Of a DNA stretch of 64,000 nucleotides, positions 46,125 through 54,780 are shown piece by piece. The stretch is taken from contig JABSRT010000024.1 in assembly GCA_013214945.1 (NCBI GenBank), positions 27,851 to 91,850 of the forward strand. Direction: 5' to 3'. The translations under genes were made by a program, and so were the position numbers. Origin of the DNA: Gammaproteobacteria bacterium. GTDB taxonomy: Bacteria > Pseudomonadota > Gammaproteobacteria > Enterobacterales > Psychrobiaceae. The notes under the pieces were generated by a model. That model made no database searches and was not told the DNA's origin. It saw nothing but the letters and a program-made list of their open reading frames with translations. Position 1 is the stretch's first letter. Every line of letters begins with the position of its first letter.

Positions 46125-48032
46125 ATGAAGTACTTAAAATTTGCTTGTAACAACCAGTCAAATAACGCAACAGCTATTAGCCGGATCAGTGCAGTTTCCC
46201 TCGCGATTATTAGCACGATTACCGCCACTAGCGCTCTTGCAGGCAACAGTGCTCTAGCGGGAAATAATGAAATAGCATCTTCGGTTATAAACTTAAACAA
46301 GTTCGTTGAAACTAAGTTACACCAAGCAGCTTGGGCCAAAGGTCGAATTTTAGTACAGACTAAAGCGGGTGTTGCTAGCAGTCAATTTGAAGACTCTTTT
46401 GGGCGACATGGCATCAAGAGTGCGCGTGCACTACGTAAGCAACTGTCGAATTTTCGCGGTGCGCTTATTACGCCTGGCGTGCAGTTGGTTAGCGTGTCAG
46501 AAGACAATGAACTAGCAGCGCTAGAGTCGTTGCGTAACGATCCTAATATTGCATTCGCAGAGCTCGATCGCCTCGTTCCTATCGCACAATATGATGCCAA
46601 TGATACTTATTTTAGCGCTGGCTGGCATTTACCTAAAATGAAAGTGACCCAAACATGGGAGCTTAGCAAAGGCAATAATGTTGTGGTTGCGGTGCTCGAT
46701 ACTGGGGTTGATAGTACTCATCCAGATCTCAGTGGCAATGTGCTACCGGGCTGGAACACCGTAAGCGAAACGACCGAATCAACTGATGTTTTTGGTCATG
46801 GTACCAAAGTGGCAGGCGTTATCGCGGCGTTAAGCGATAATGATCTTGGCGTGACATCGATTGCATGGAATGCTTCAATATTACCGGTTCGGATAACTAA
46901 TCAGTCAAACGGTTATGCATATTATAGTGATATTGCCGCTGGCATTATTTGGGCTGCCGATAATGGCGCTGACATTGCGAATGTCAGTTATGGCGTCACC
47001 AGCAGTTATACCGTAACTAATGCCGCAAATTATATGCGCAGTAAAGGCGGATTGGTTGTGGTGTCTGCAGGTAATGGCGGCAGTGATTTAAACTGTCAAG
47101 ATAATCCTAGCATGATCACGGTTAGTGCGACCGATAAAAATGATGTCAAGACGAGCTGGTCAGACTATGGTTTGTGTGTTGATGTTGCAGCGCCAGGCGC
47201 AGGCATTTGGACCACTAAAAATGGCGGCGGTTATGGTAGCGCCAGTGGCACCTCCTTTTCAGCACCTGCTACCGCAGCGGTGCTAGCGCTAATTAAGGCC
47301 GCTAACCCTAATTTAAATATTGATGAAATAGAAAATATTCTAAAATCTAGCGCAGATCGCAGTATGTTTGACCAAGAATTTAGCATCAAATACGGTTACG
47401 GCCGAGTCGATGCTTATGCAGCCACCAACATGGCAATTGAGGTGCCTGAAATTGACCAAGAAGCACCGACGGTAGCGATAACCTCACCGAAAGAGCATAG
47501 CGTACAAAATGGGGTGTTTATTATTAACGCCAGTGCCCAAGATAATAATGCGGTGGCCTATGTCGAATTATTTGCCAATGGCCAATCGGTAGGAGTTGAT
47601 CAACAGGCACCTTATGAGTTTAGTATTGACAGTACATTGTACGACAATGGTGAAATTACACTACAAGCCGACGCATTCGACAGTGCAAATAATCAAGCTA
47701 GTTCATCAGAACATCAACTAGTTATCGACAACCAAACCACAGTCGAAGATACCACTGCACCGAAGTTACGCTTAAGAAAGCCGGTTGATGGCAGCACCGT
47801 GAAAGGTCGTCAACGTATTGTGGCTAAAGCAAAAGATGACGTTGAGCTGGCGAGAGTTGAAATTTTTATTAATGGCGAGTCAGTGGCCAAAACGAGTACA
47901 AAAAACCGTTTAGCTTATCGATGGAAAACCGGAAAAATTAACCCTGGTTTATACACCATAACGGCTACAGCGATTGATATGGCGGGCAATAAAACAACCA
48001 AGACCAGTACAGTAACCGTCGTTGCACGTTAG
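46125..48032 (+). CDS. Secreted subtilisin-like serine protease (S8) with two C-terminal Ig-like domains
   Basis: 635 residues: a long signal region (cleaved near SALAGN), a fervidolysin-like propeptide (RILVQTKAGV... to about 165), then the S8 catalytic domain. The catalytic residues are Asp192 (AVLDTGVDSTHPDL), His225 (FGHGTKVAGV) and Ser377 (SGTSFSAPATAAV). Two bacterial Ig-like repeats follow (PTVAITSPKEHSVQNG..., PKLRLRKPVDGSTVKG...), suited to surface or matrix attachment. ATG 46125 follows GGAG. Its leader has a c-di-GMP riboswitch, so expression responds to the biofilm signal. A matrix- or adhesin-processing role is inference. Confidence 0.92.
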   Translation: MKYLKFACNNQSNNATAISRISAVSLAIISTITATSALAGNSALAGNNEIASSVINLNKFVETKLHQAAWAKGRILVQTKAGVASSQFEDSFGRHGIKSARALRKQLSNFRGALITPGVQLVSVSEDNELAALESLRNDPNIAFAELDRLVPIAQYDANDTYFSAGWHLPKMKVTQTWELSKGNNVVVAVLDTGVDSTHPDLSGNVLPGWNTVSETTESTDVFGHGTKVAGVIAALSDNDLGVTSIAWNASILPVRITNQSNGYAYYSDIAAGIIWAADNGADIANVSYGVTSSYTVTNAANYMRSKGGLVVVSAGNGGSDLNCQDNPSMITVSATDKNDVKTSWSDYGLCVDVAAPGAGIWTTKNGGGYGSASGTSFSAPATAAVLALIKAANPNLNIDEIENILKSSADRSMFDQEFSIKYGYGRVDAYAATNMAIEVPEIDQEAPTVAITSPKEHSVQNGVFIINASAQDNNAVAYVELFANGQSVGVDQQAPYEFSIDSTLYDNGEITLQADAFDSANNQASSSEHQLVIDNQTTVEDTTAPKLRLRKPVDGSTVKGRQRIVAKAKDDVELARVEIFINGESVAKTSTKNRLAYRWKTGKINPGLYTITATAIDMAGNKTTKTSTVTVVAR

Positions 48033-48067
48033 TCGCAATAACGAATATAGTATAGGAATAAAGTGGG

Positions 48068-48095
48068 AGCCAACGCTTAGACGTTGGCTTTCTTT
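48068..48095 (+). terminator. Rho-independent terminator of the protease gene
   Basis: An 8-bp stem AGCCAACG/CGTTGGCT (48068-48075, 48082-48089) with a 6-base loop is followed by TTCTTTT, 36 bases after the stop. Confidence 0.85.
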
Positions 48096-48173
48096 TGTAT
48101 GCGTTTTATTACCGCGACAGAATTTTAAAGCTAGCTTACGGTATTAATGGAGCGTTAAAGAACATTGAACATT

Positions 48174-48195
48174 GAAGATTGAATATTCAATCTTC
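48174..48195. repeat. 22-bp perfect palindrome
   Basis: The sequence reads GAAGATTGAAT and its exact complement with no loop. It lies in the 327-base gap before the solute-binding-like gene, after a near-repeat (AACATTGAACATTGAAGATTGAA). It could be an operator or a secondary terminator. Nothing else coding was seen in 48033-48359. Confidence 0.45.
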
Positions 48196-48359
48196 TTATT
48201 TTGCGTGTGCCGTCTTGTGCCAATCTTGTTACGCTAGCTTGAAGTTCCATCTTGAAATGATGAACTTACGGTACAGATCAAGGTTGAGTTGATTTATTTT
48301 ATCTTTTGAACCATTTTTGTCGTATATTAATTGTACGCGCTCCAAGGGCTATCGTGAGA

Positions 48360-49109
48360 ATGATACTTCGAATAATCCTATTAATTTCTTCTCTCATTTA
48401 CTGCACTATTCTTAGTGCACAAGCACCTAGTACTCAAGCGTATAGCACTAAAACGCTTAGCGCGAAAACGTCGAGTACACAAACTCTATTGCTAAATAGC
48501 CCACTGATCAAGAGTCACCCGACTGCCAGAGTTAAAATTGGCTTGGCGATACTTACCGATGCTTTTAATGCATTAGGGTTTAAAGTTGAGTTTCGCTACC
48601 GACCTGACAAACGTTCAATTACAGAGGCCAGCAAGGGTTTTGCAGATGGTGATTTTGCACGTATAGCAACGATTGTTGAGTTGTACCCTAATCTCGTTGT
48701 CGTGCCAGAGACCTTAGGTGAAACCAGGATTGTCGCTTTCTCTTTAGGCAACGATATTGACTTATCCCACTATCAAATAGTTCAACATCAATACCGTATT
48801 GGCTATTTGTCCGGCTGGGCCAACGCTTCTGGTTTATTAAAAGACTACCCTAATAAAGTACCGGTAGCTGAATACAATGTATTATTTAAATTCTTATTGC
48901 ATAAAAGAGTGGATCTTGTGCTTTATAATAAAGGGGCAGGTGAGAAAATATTACGAAATATGCAAGTCTACGACTATCAAATATCCGCATCGCTATTGTC
49001 TAATGCGACCTTTTTGGTCCTTAATAAAAAACACGCTGCATTAACACAACAGCTAGCAGTCGAAATAAAGCGGGCTAAAGCTAAGTATGCCCAGCTAAAT
49101 AAAAAATAA
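48360..49109 (+). CDS. Periplasmic solute-binding-like protein, transporterless
   Basis: 249 residues from ATG 48360: a signal peptide (MILRIILLISSLIYCTILSAQA), then a Ser/Thr/Gln-rich linker of about 25 residues with imperfect (Y/L/S)ST(K/Q)T repeats. A type-2 binding-protein-like domain follows (VKIGLAILTDAFNALGFKVEFRYRP; GDFARIATIVELYPNLVVVPE). It resembles the stand-alone SBP_bac_3 proteins common in Alteromonadales. No ABC genes are adjacent. A TTG start at 48306 would add 18 residues before the signal and is unlikely. Ligand unknown. Confidence 0.7.
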   Translation: MILRIILLISSLIYCTILSAQAPSTQAYSTKTLSAKTSSTQTLLLNSPLIKSHPTARVKIGLAILTDAFNALGFKVEFRYRPDKRSITEASKGFADGDFARIATIVELYPNLVVVPETLGETRIVAFSLGNDIDLSHYQIVQHQYRIGYLSGWANASGLLKDYPNKVPVAEYNVLFKFLLHKRVDLVLYNKGAGEKILRNMQVYDYQISASLLSNATFLVLNKKHAALTQQLAVEIKRAKAKYAQLNKK

Positions 49110-49280
49110 TAAGCAGTAAGTCTAGCTACTCAAAAGCAACTAAAAAAACGTTGTTAGTGTAATGCCAGCTGTCGTAACACTATATCAAAAGCTGGCTCAA
49201 CGTTATGCTGAATTTATGTAGTTTCAAGTATTAACATGACAACAAGTTAGGTCTTATACCTCTACGCACAGTGGTTGATG

Positions 49281-50138
49281 TTAAATTTTGAGCGTTTTAA
49301 CTAATAAGTCATGAAGATAATCAACCGCTTTTGAGCCCTTAGATTTTTTGCTTCGATAAACGGCTACTTCCATCGGTTCTAGTGGTCCTAGCCCATGTTC
49401 TTTGCCCAGTATTTTTAGGTGAGGTGGAACACTGCACTGGGCCAATACCGCTATGGCCAATCCGCTTTCAACCGCGGCTATTTGGCCGGCCAAACTGGAA
49501 CTGTTATATACCACCTTATATCGACGCCCCTGAATAGCGAGCGAGTCAATCGCACTTTTCTTCGCAAGGCTAGTGCTTTCATACACGGCGATAGGCAGAG
49601 GATCTCTCTTCCATACTTCAAACTGTGAGGTGCCAACCCAGACCATCGGCTCATGAAAAACTAATGTTCCCCGATTGGCGTTATCTCGCGATACTAAGGC
49701 TAAATCTAACGCATTACTTTCAATACTTGGGATCAGAAAAGTCGATTGTTCACAATAAAATTCTATTTCAACCCCACTAAATTTAGGAGCGAAGTTTCTC
49801 AATACGGGCGTCATATACTTGGCGGCATAAGTATCGGGAACACCTAACTTAAGCTGGCCTACTAATTCTTGGCCATGAAACGCCGCTTGGGCTTCTGAGT
49901 GTAAGTCGAGTATTCGTCTGGCATAGCCTAAAAATTTTTGTCCCTCAGATGTCAATTCACTGTGCCGGCTTCCTCTGACCAGCAACTGACACCCGGCAGC
50001 ACTTTCTAGTTTTTTTAATTGCATGCTTACGGCAGATTGTGAACGATGAACAGACATTGTTGCGTTCGACAAAGAGCCTGCATCAACAATGGCAACGAAG
50101 CACTTTAGCCAATCAATTTGAAAGTCTTGAGAACTCAT
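49281..50138 (-). CDS. LysR-family transcriptional regulator
   Basis: 285 residues. The N-terminal helix-turn-helix is SLSNATMSVHRSQSAVSMQLKKLESAAGCQLLVRGSRHSELT, followed by an effector domain. It is divergent from azlC/azlD, 85 bases between starts, so it most likely controls that branched-chain amino-acid exporter pair. Confidence 0.9.
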   Translation of the reverse strand: MSSQDFQIDWLKCFVAIVDAGSLSNATMSVHRSQSAVSMQLKKLESAAGCQLLVRGSRHSELTSEGQKFLGYARRILDLHSEAQAAFHGQELVGQLKLGVPDTYAAKYMTPVLRNFAPKFSGVEIEFYCEQSTFLIPSIESNALDLALVSRDNANRGTLVFHEPMVWVGTSQFEVWKRDPLPIAVYESTSLAKKSAIDSLAIQGRRYKVVYNSSSLAGQIAAVESGLAIAVLAQCSVPPHLKILGKEHGLGPLEPMEVAVYRSKKSKGSKAVDYLHDLLVKTLKI

Positions 50139-50223
50139 CTATTTGTTTTTCGAATGGATCGGTTCTGAATTATGCACTTTTCGATACTCCAATTCTAGTT
50201 CATTATATGAATAGGATTTGATA

Positions 50224-50949
50224 ATGAGAGTTATGGTTAATAAAATGCAAACAAAAGAGTTGAAAATTGAATTTCATACAGTAAAAGCGGGATTTGTCAG
50301 TTTAGTTCCTATTTCGCTTTTTGTACTGGTATTTGGTGCGGCATTTGGTTTAGCGGCTTCACAAGAAGGGCTAAATCAAACATCCGCGGTATTGATGAGC
50401 ACGATAGTATTTGCCGGGGCTGCTCAGTTTGGGGTGTTAGAGCTTTGGGGCACTCAAGTGCCTGTTGTGCCATTAGTGCTTACCGTGTTTGCAATCAATG
50501 CAAGACACTTACTTATCGGAGCAACGCTTTATCCATATATTCAGCATCTTAAGCCTGCATCACGTTATGGCGTTATGTTAGTTGCCTCTGATGCCAATTG
50601 GGCGATATCGATGCGTGCTTTTACTCTCAATAATTCATCAAAAGGAGTTGGTTTGCTTTTAGGTGGCGGCATTGCACTTTGGCTATTTTGGGTTATCGGC
50701 ACCTGGATTGGATTCTATTTTGGACATACGATCAATAATCCGTCGGTTTATGGCGTAGATATGGTGATGGCATGTTTTTTATTAACCATGGTGTTGCAAG
50801 GTGAACGAGAGAATAAGACCTATTTGATCTGGCTCGGAGCGGCTGTTTCGTCGATTTTGGCCTATTTATATTTGCCCGAAAATACTCATATTATGGTCGG
50901 GGCGTTAACTGGTGGCGTAATAGGTGTATTACTTGGAGATAAAAAATAA
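50224..50949 (+). CDS. azlC: AzlC-type branched-chain amino-acid exporter large subunit
   Basis: 241 residues with several membrane helices. The family pattern SLVPISLFVLVFGAAFGLAAS, then STIVFAGAAQFGVLELW and VFAINARHLLIGATLYPYI, is the AzlC/YgaZ signature. With AzlD it exports branched-chain amino acids or analogues. ATG 50224 is preceded by AGGA at the right distance. The stop overlaps azlD by one base (TAATG). Confidence 0.9.
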   Translation: MRVMVNKMQTKELKIEFHTVKAGFVSLVPISLFVLVFGAAFGLAASQEGLNQTSAVLMSTIVFAGAAQFGVLELWGTQVPVVPLVLTVFAINARHLLIGATLYPYIQHLKPASRYGVMLVASDANWAISMRAFTLNNSSKGVGLLLGGGIALWLFWVIGTWIGFYFGHTINNPSVYGVDMVMACFLLTMVLQGERENKTYLIWLGAAVSSILAYLYLPENTHIMVGALTGGVIGVLLGDKK

Positions 50950-51260
50950 TGACGATTGATACCGCTGGTTTTGGAACGCTGTATATCATCCTTATAATGG
51001 CAGTAGTGACTTTATTTACCCGTTGGGGTGGGATATTTTTGATGTCGTATATCCCAATTAATTCGCGCGTTCAACAGTTTATCACTGCAATGTCGGGTTC
51101 TGTGCTTATCGCAATCATCGTGCCAATGTTCATTCGCGGAGACATGGGAGCAAAAGTAGCCTTATTAGTGACACTAGCTGGCACGTTAATCATAAAAAAA
51201 CCGTTAGTTGCTATCGCAGCGGGTATTTTTATGGCAGCGTTGATTAGAAACATCCAGTGA
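50949..51260 (+). CDS. azlD: AzlD-type small subunit of amino-acid exporter
   Basis: 103 residues, three to four helices. TLFTRWGGIFLMSYIPINSRVQQFITAMSGSVLIAIIVPMF is the AzlD/YgaH pattern. It is translationally coupled to azlC. Confidence 0.9.
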   Translation: MTIDTAGFGTLYIILIMAVVTLFTRWGGIFLMSYIPINSRVQQFITAMSGSVLIAIIVPMFIRGDMGAKVALLVTLAGTLIIKKPLVAIAAGIFMAALIRNIQ

Positions 51261-51305
51261 CAATAATCTTGCGATCGGCAGTGACAGCTTGCTTGAACGC
51301 AATGA

Positions 51306-51343
51306 AACAACAGGTTTATGAGCGGATGATAAAACCTGTTGTT
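51306..51343. terminator. Hairpin between convergent azlD and OsmC genes
   Basis: A 12-bp stem AACAACAGGTTT (51306-51317) with its complement (51332-51343) and a 14-base loop. T runs are weak on both sides, but the position suits a shared terminator. Confidence 0.6.
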
Positions 51344-51393
51344 ACTTTATCCGAGCATGTAAGTAACGGGTTAAGCACCACTCTAAAATCGCA

Positions 51394-51861
51394 CTAAAAA
51401 ATTATTTCAGTAACGACCTCCGTTTTAACTGAGTTAGCAAGAAAACATTGGTCATGCGCTTGATGATGCATTTTTTCAAGTTGAGTTGGTGTTGGACATT
51501 TCTCGCCTGAGAATTTTACGTGCGGGCGCAGAGTGACCTTAGTCATACTGATTTTTCCATCACTATTTTTAGCCATAATGCCAATCGCGAGATCTTGATA
51601 GTTATCAACGATCAAATTTCGTTTAGCCGCGATCTCTAAAAAGAACAGCATATGACAGCTAGAAAGCGCGGCAATAAAAGCTTCTTCAGGATCTACGTTT
51701 TCCGCAACAGAATATGGCGCGGCAACTATATGCGGCGAAGGAGAAGCAGCTACCGTTGCGCCGCCATCAAAACGCCATTGGTGCGCTCGGCTATATTTAC
51801 TATCGGTAAACACTTCTTGGCTTGCTCTTTGCCATAATATTTCAGCGGTATACTCAGACAT
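51394..51861 (-). CDS. OsmC-family peroxiredoxin-like protein
   Basis: 155 residues. PEEAFIAALSSCHMLFFLEIAAKR carries the first redox Cys, and HHQAHDQCFLANSVKTEV the second. This is the OsmC/Ohr two-cysteine arrangement. It likely reduces organic hydroperoxides. It is divergent from a LysR gene. Confidence 0.88.
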   Translation of the reverse strand: MSEYTAEILWQRASQEVFTDSKYSRAHQWRFDGGATVAASPSPHIVAAPYSVAENVDPEEAFIAALSSCHMLFFLEIAAKRNLIVDNYQDLAIGIMAKNSDGKISMTKVTLRPHVKFSGEKCPTPTQLEKMHHQAHDQCFLANSVKTEVVTEIIF

Positions 51862-51977
51862 GCTGGTTCCTTTGTTCGGTCAAGATAAGTCATAAATAAG
51901 GGCGTATTATTGCTTGCTAAATGAGTTAATTGAAAGCGATAATATTTCAATCTAACTTGAGGCTGACTCACATCATT

Positions 51978-52883
51978 ATGAGTAATAATATTTCATTTTC
52001 AGCGATCCATACATTTACCGTCGTCGCTAAAGAGCTAAGTTTTACCCGTGCCGCAGAAGTGCTTCATATCAGCCCTAGTGCAGTCAGCCATCAAATGAAG
52101 CTGTTAGAAAATCAAATGGGCGTCACGCTGTTTCACCGCCGCTCAAAAGGCGTTCGTTTGTCGTTGGCCGGTGAAGCATTGCAACGTCATGCCAGCTCTG
52201 GTGTGAGAGATATTCAACACGGGATAGTACAAAGCCAATTTGCGAGCCAAAAAGAGCAGCTGGTCATTGCCGTGATCCCTTCATTATGCCAACTTTGGTT
52301 AATGCCGCGTTTAGTCGATTTTTGTGAAAAATTCCCGCAAATAGAACTCGAACTGGTAGCGATAGATCAATTAGCTGACTTTTCGAGCGGTCAATACGAT
52401 GGCCACATTCATTTTGGTGCTGGTGATTATAAAGGTTGTGAAGCCAAATTTTTACGCAATGAAAAAGTCTATCCGGTTTGTCACCCTGATCTTGTTAGTG
52501 AAACTGGCGACGCTAGGGTCGAAATGTTGATAAAAGACCATAAGTTGTTACTTTACAAAGCAGGCATTGAAGACGAGCCCGGTGGTATTTCTTGGAGCGA
52601 TTGGTTACGGACCTTTAGCATTGAGAAACCGGCACAATTGAGTCAAATGTGGTTTAGTCAGGTAGCAATGGCGCTATTGGCGGCCAAACTTAAGCAAGGA
52701 ATAGCATTGGGCTGGCACCAAATGGTGGTTGATGATATAGCCAGTGGTAAGTTATGTCGATTGACCGAAAGTGAAATTAGCACGGCATACAATTATTACC
52801 TAGTTGCGCCGAATCGCTCTTGGAAAAACAGCGCATTTAATCATTTCTCTGGCTGGCTAGAACAGCAAATGTCTTTAAGTTAA
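51978..52883 (+). CDS. LysR-family transcriptional regulator (GcvA-like)
   Basis: 301 residues starting MSNNISFSAIHTFTVVAKELSFTRAAEVLHISPSAVSHQMKLLE, a GcvA/AmpR-like helix-turn-helix. Upstream in-frame codons to 51930 are outside the family. It is divergent from the osmC-type gene, its possible target. Confidence 0.9.
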   Translation: MSNNISFSAIHTFTVVAKELSFTRAAEVLHISPSAVSHQMKLLENQMGVTLFHRRSKGVRLSLAGEALQRHASSGVRDIQHGIVQSQFASQKEQLVIAVIPSLCQLWLMPRLVDFCEKFPQIELELVAIDQLADFSSGQYDGHIHFGAGDYKGCEAKFLRNEKVYPVCHPDLVSETGDARVEMLIKDHKLLLYKAGIEDEPGGISWSDWLRTFSIEKPAQLSQMWFSQVAMALLAAKLKQGIALGWHQMVVDDIASGKLCRLTESEISTAYNYYLVAPNRSWKNSAFNHFSGWLEQQMSLS

Positions 52884-53303
52884 ATAGCCGTTAAGGCTTA
52901 TTGCTGACTCAAGGCATTATGTTTGCATTGTGCAACATTTGCGATGTAAATCGCATTATGCTTCTCATAATGGCTTTGTGTCACTCATTGCTAACTGCGC
53001 AGCAATAACGTTGAACTGTTAATTGAAGTAGCTTTACAGATGAACATCAGCAGCTCTTCATCTCACAATCTCAGTACCCTACGAAATAATGCTCATTTAT
53101 ATAATTAATCTCAACTCAGATCATTAGATTTTAAACATATTATTAAGAATTTATTGATAAAAGTCAGCGGTAGTAACTGGTAAATTTGTCCAATCTATTT
53201 TTATAAATTGAAATTTATACTTGGCTTAAAAATTGCCATTTACCTTAAGTCCTACTTAATTTTTAAGTAGATTTTAAATATTTTGTAAAATAGGTGAAAT
53301 ATA
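52884..53303. promoter_or_regulatory. Upstream region of the PEP-CTERM-type gene
   Basis: 420 bases without a gene. Contains small hairpins (GCGATGTAAATCGC; CTACTTAATTTTTAAGTAG at 53252-53270) and the sigma-54-like promoter at 53221-53238. No terminator with a clear T run was seen after the LysR gene. Confidence 0.45.
53221..53238 (+). promoter_or_regulatory. Sigma-54-type promoter
   Basis: TTGGCTTAAAAATTGCCA has GG (53223-53224) and GC (53235-53236) exactly ten bases apart, the -24/-12 spacing of RpoN promoters. A start near 53248 leaves a leader of about 55 bases. PEP-CTERM genes in exosortase-bearing bacteria are known to share such promoters under PrsK/PrsR control. Confidence 0.6.
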
Positions 53304-54026
53304 ATGAAACGACTTTTTTTTATAATCGCCAGTGGTATGTTATTACTACTGAGCTCAAATCTCCGTGCTGGAATCATACAATTTGATGGTGCTGGTAGTG
53401 GTAACTTGGCAACAACAGGCTATATAGAAGCAGGTTACCGTCTCACTTCAGCTGTTGCATACCCAGTGGGTATTTCACTAGCTAATGGTGGCCTAAGGTT
53501 CGCAAGTGGCTCAAGTTCTGGTGTTGGTTATTCATCTGTGACTCTTTCTAAAGTAGATGGAGGTTTGTTTGATTTCAATTCATATGATTTAATCGAAATA
53601 TTCAATAGGTATACGACAGGATACAAGTCTGCTGGCACGGCTCATCTGGACGTTGAATCAAACCTAGGAGGCTTTATATCGTATACTCAACATGGCGAAA
53701 TTATGAGTGCTGGCGGGCCTGGATTTCAAAGTTTAGATGATAATTCAATAGATAATGCTTCGTTGTGGAACAGTATAAGCTCAGCCATTTTTACTGCTTA
53801 TGATCCTCAAGGTCATAGTGGAACATATAGATATAATTCACCGGCTTATACCATCGATAATCTGGTTTTATCCGATGCTAGTGCAATTTCCTCTTTTTCT
53901 TTAATGGCGTCACCCTCTTTGATTGCCGTTTCTGAGCCAGTAACCCTAGCACTTATGGGGCTAGGACTATTCGGTTTAGGTATTTCCGGGCAAAGCTCAG
54001 TACGGAGTAGGGAAAGTAAGAAATAG
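53304..54026 (+). CDS. PEP-CTERM-type secreted protein (SEP variant)
   Basis: 240 residues: a signal peptide (cleaved near LRAG), a Ser/Gly-rich beta-type body of unknown function, and a C-terminal sorting tail. The tail is VSEPVTLALMGLGLFGLG, then a short Arg-rich end. It fits the PEP-CTERM pattern (motif, hydrophobic helix, basic tail) with Ser in place of the first Pro. It should be processed by an exosortase (EpsH/XrtA-like) encoded elsewhere. The sigma-54-type promoter supports membership. Such proteins accompany exopolysaccharide production. Confidence 0.85.
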   Translation: MKRLFFIIASGMLLLLSSNLRAGIIQFDGAGSGNLATTGYIEAGYRLTSAVAYPVGISLANGGLRFASGSSSGVGYSSVTLSKVDGGLFDFNSYDLIEIFNRYTTGYKSAGTAHLDVESNLGGFISYTQHGEIMSAGGPGFQSLDDNSIDNASLWNSISSAIFTAYDPQGHSGTYRYNSPAYTIDNLVLSDASAISSFSLMASPSLIAVSEPVTLALMGLGLFGLGISGQSSVRSRESKK

Positions 54027-54085
54027 ATATATTACCGGCCTGGCAGTGCACCCGCCTTGCCAACGATTAACGTCTTAATATAATC

Positions 54086-54116
54086 AAAGGCTAACCAATT
54101 TAAAGTTAGCCATTTT
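54086..54116. terminator. Bidirectional terminator between convergent genes
   Basis: The stem GGCTAAC (54089-54095) / GTTAGCC (54105-54111) is followed by ATTTT on the + strand and by TTTGATT on the - strand. Confidence 0.65.
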
Positions 54117-54140
54117 AAGCGCGCTCAAAAGGACTGCTGG

Positions 54141-54743
54141 TTATATTGCCGCAAGATAAATGTTCTCATAACCAATGCTCAAGGCGATATAAATCAGTAG
54201 CACCGACATTAATAGATTGAACAATTTAAAGTAAACTGGGTTTTCAAGCCGTTTACCCATAAATACGCCAGCGAGTGAATAACTTGCTGGTGCCCCAAAG
54301 GCCAGCGTGGCTAATAGCACAGACCATAAAACGATTGCTGCGCCAGTTATTCCGGCAGCGGGAAATTGAATAGTAGCGATAGGCAATGTTGCAACAAGCG
54401 CTTTGGGATTAAGTAGTTGCATAAATAAACCATCCCAAAAAGAGAGCACGTTCGCAGGAACACTCTCATCAGTAATATCAACATCAGCTTTGCAAACTTT
54501 CCAAGCGATATAGAGGATATAACTGCATCCGGCGAAGCTTATATAAGGCAATATTTTTAGATTAATAAAAGTCAGTCCAACAAAGCCAAGAAAAATAAAT
54601 AGAATCAGCATGGCGAATGCCACACCAGTAAAAAATCCGATATGTTGACGGGCCTTAGCATTAATTCCACTGTGCAAGCCAAGGATATTGACAGGGCCGG
54701 GTGTGTACATGATGCCAATGGCATATGCAAAAATTTCTAACAT
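54141..54743 (-). CDS. LysE/RhtB-family amino-acid exporter
   Basis: 200 residues, about six helices. The start AYAIGIMYTPGPVNILGLHSG is the LysE-family N-terminal motif, and FWDGLFMQLLNPKALVATLP is the second family block. It exports amino acids or related metabolites. It lies 37 bases downstream of an AraC gene on the same strand, probably an operon. Confidence 0.88.
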   Translation of the reverse strand: MLEIFAYAIGIMYTPGPVNILGLHSGINAKARQHIGFFTGVAFAMLILFIFLGFVGLTFINLKILPYISFAGCSYILYIAWKVCKADVDITDESVPANVLSFWDGLFMQLLNPKALVATLPIATIQFPAAGITGAAIVLWSVLLATLAFGAPASYSLAGVFMGKRLENPVYFKLFNLLMSVLLIYIALSIGYENIYLAAI

Positions 54744-54780
54744 GATAACTCCAAACTAAAATGAATTTACTGGGGGCAAA

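Noticed and set aside
48306..48359. Upstream TTG start for the solute-binding-like protein
   Set aside because: Would place 18 polar and basic residues before a normal signal peptide; ATG 48360 fits better.
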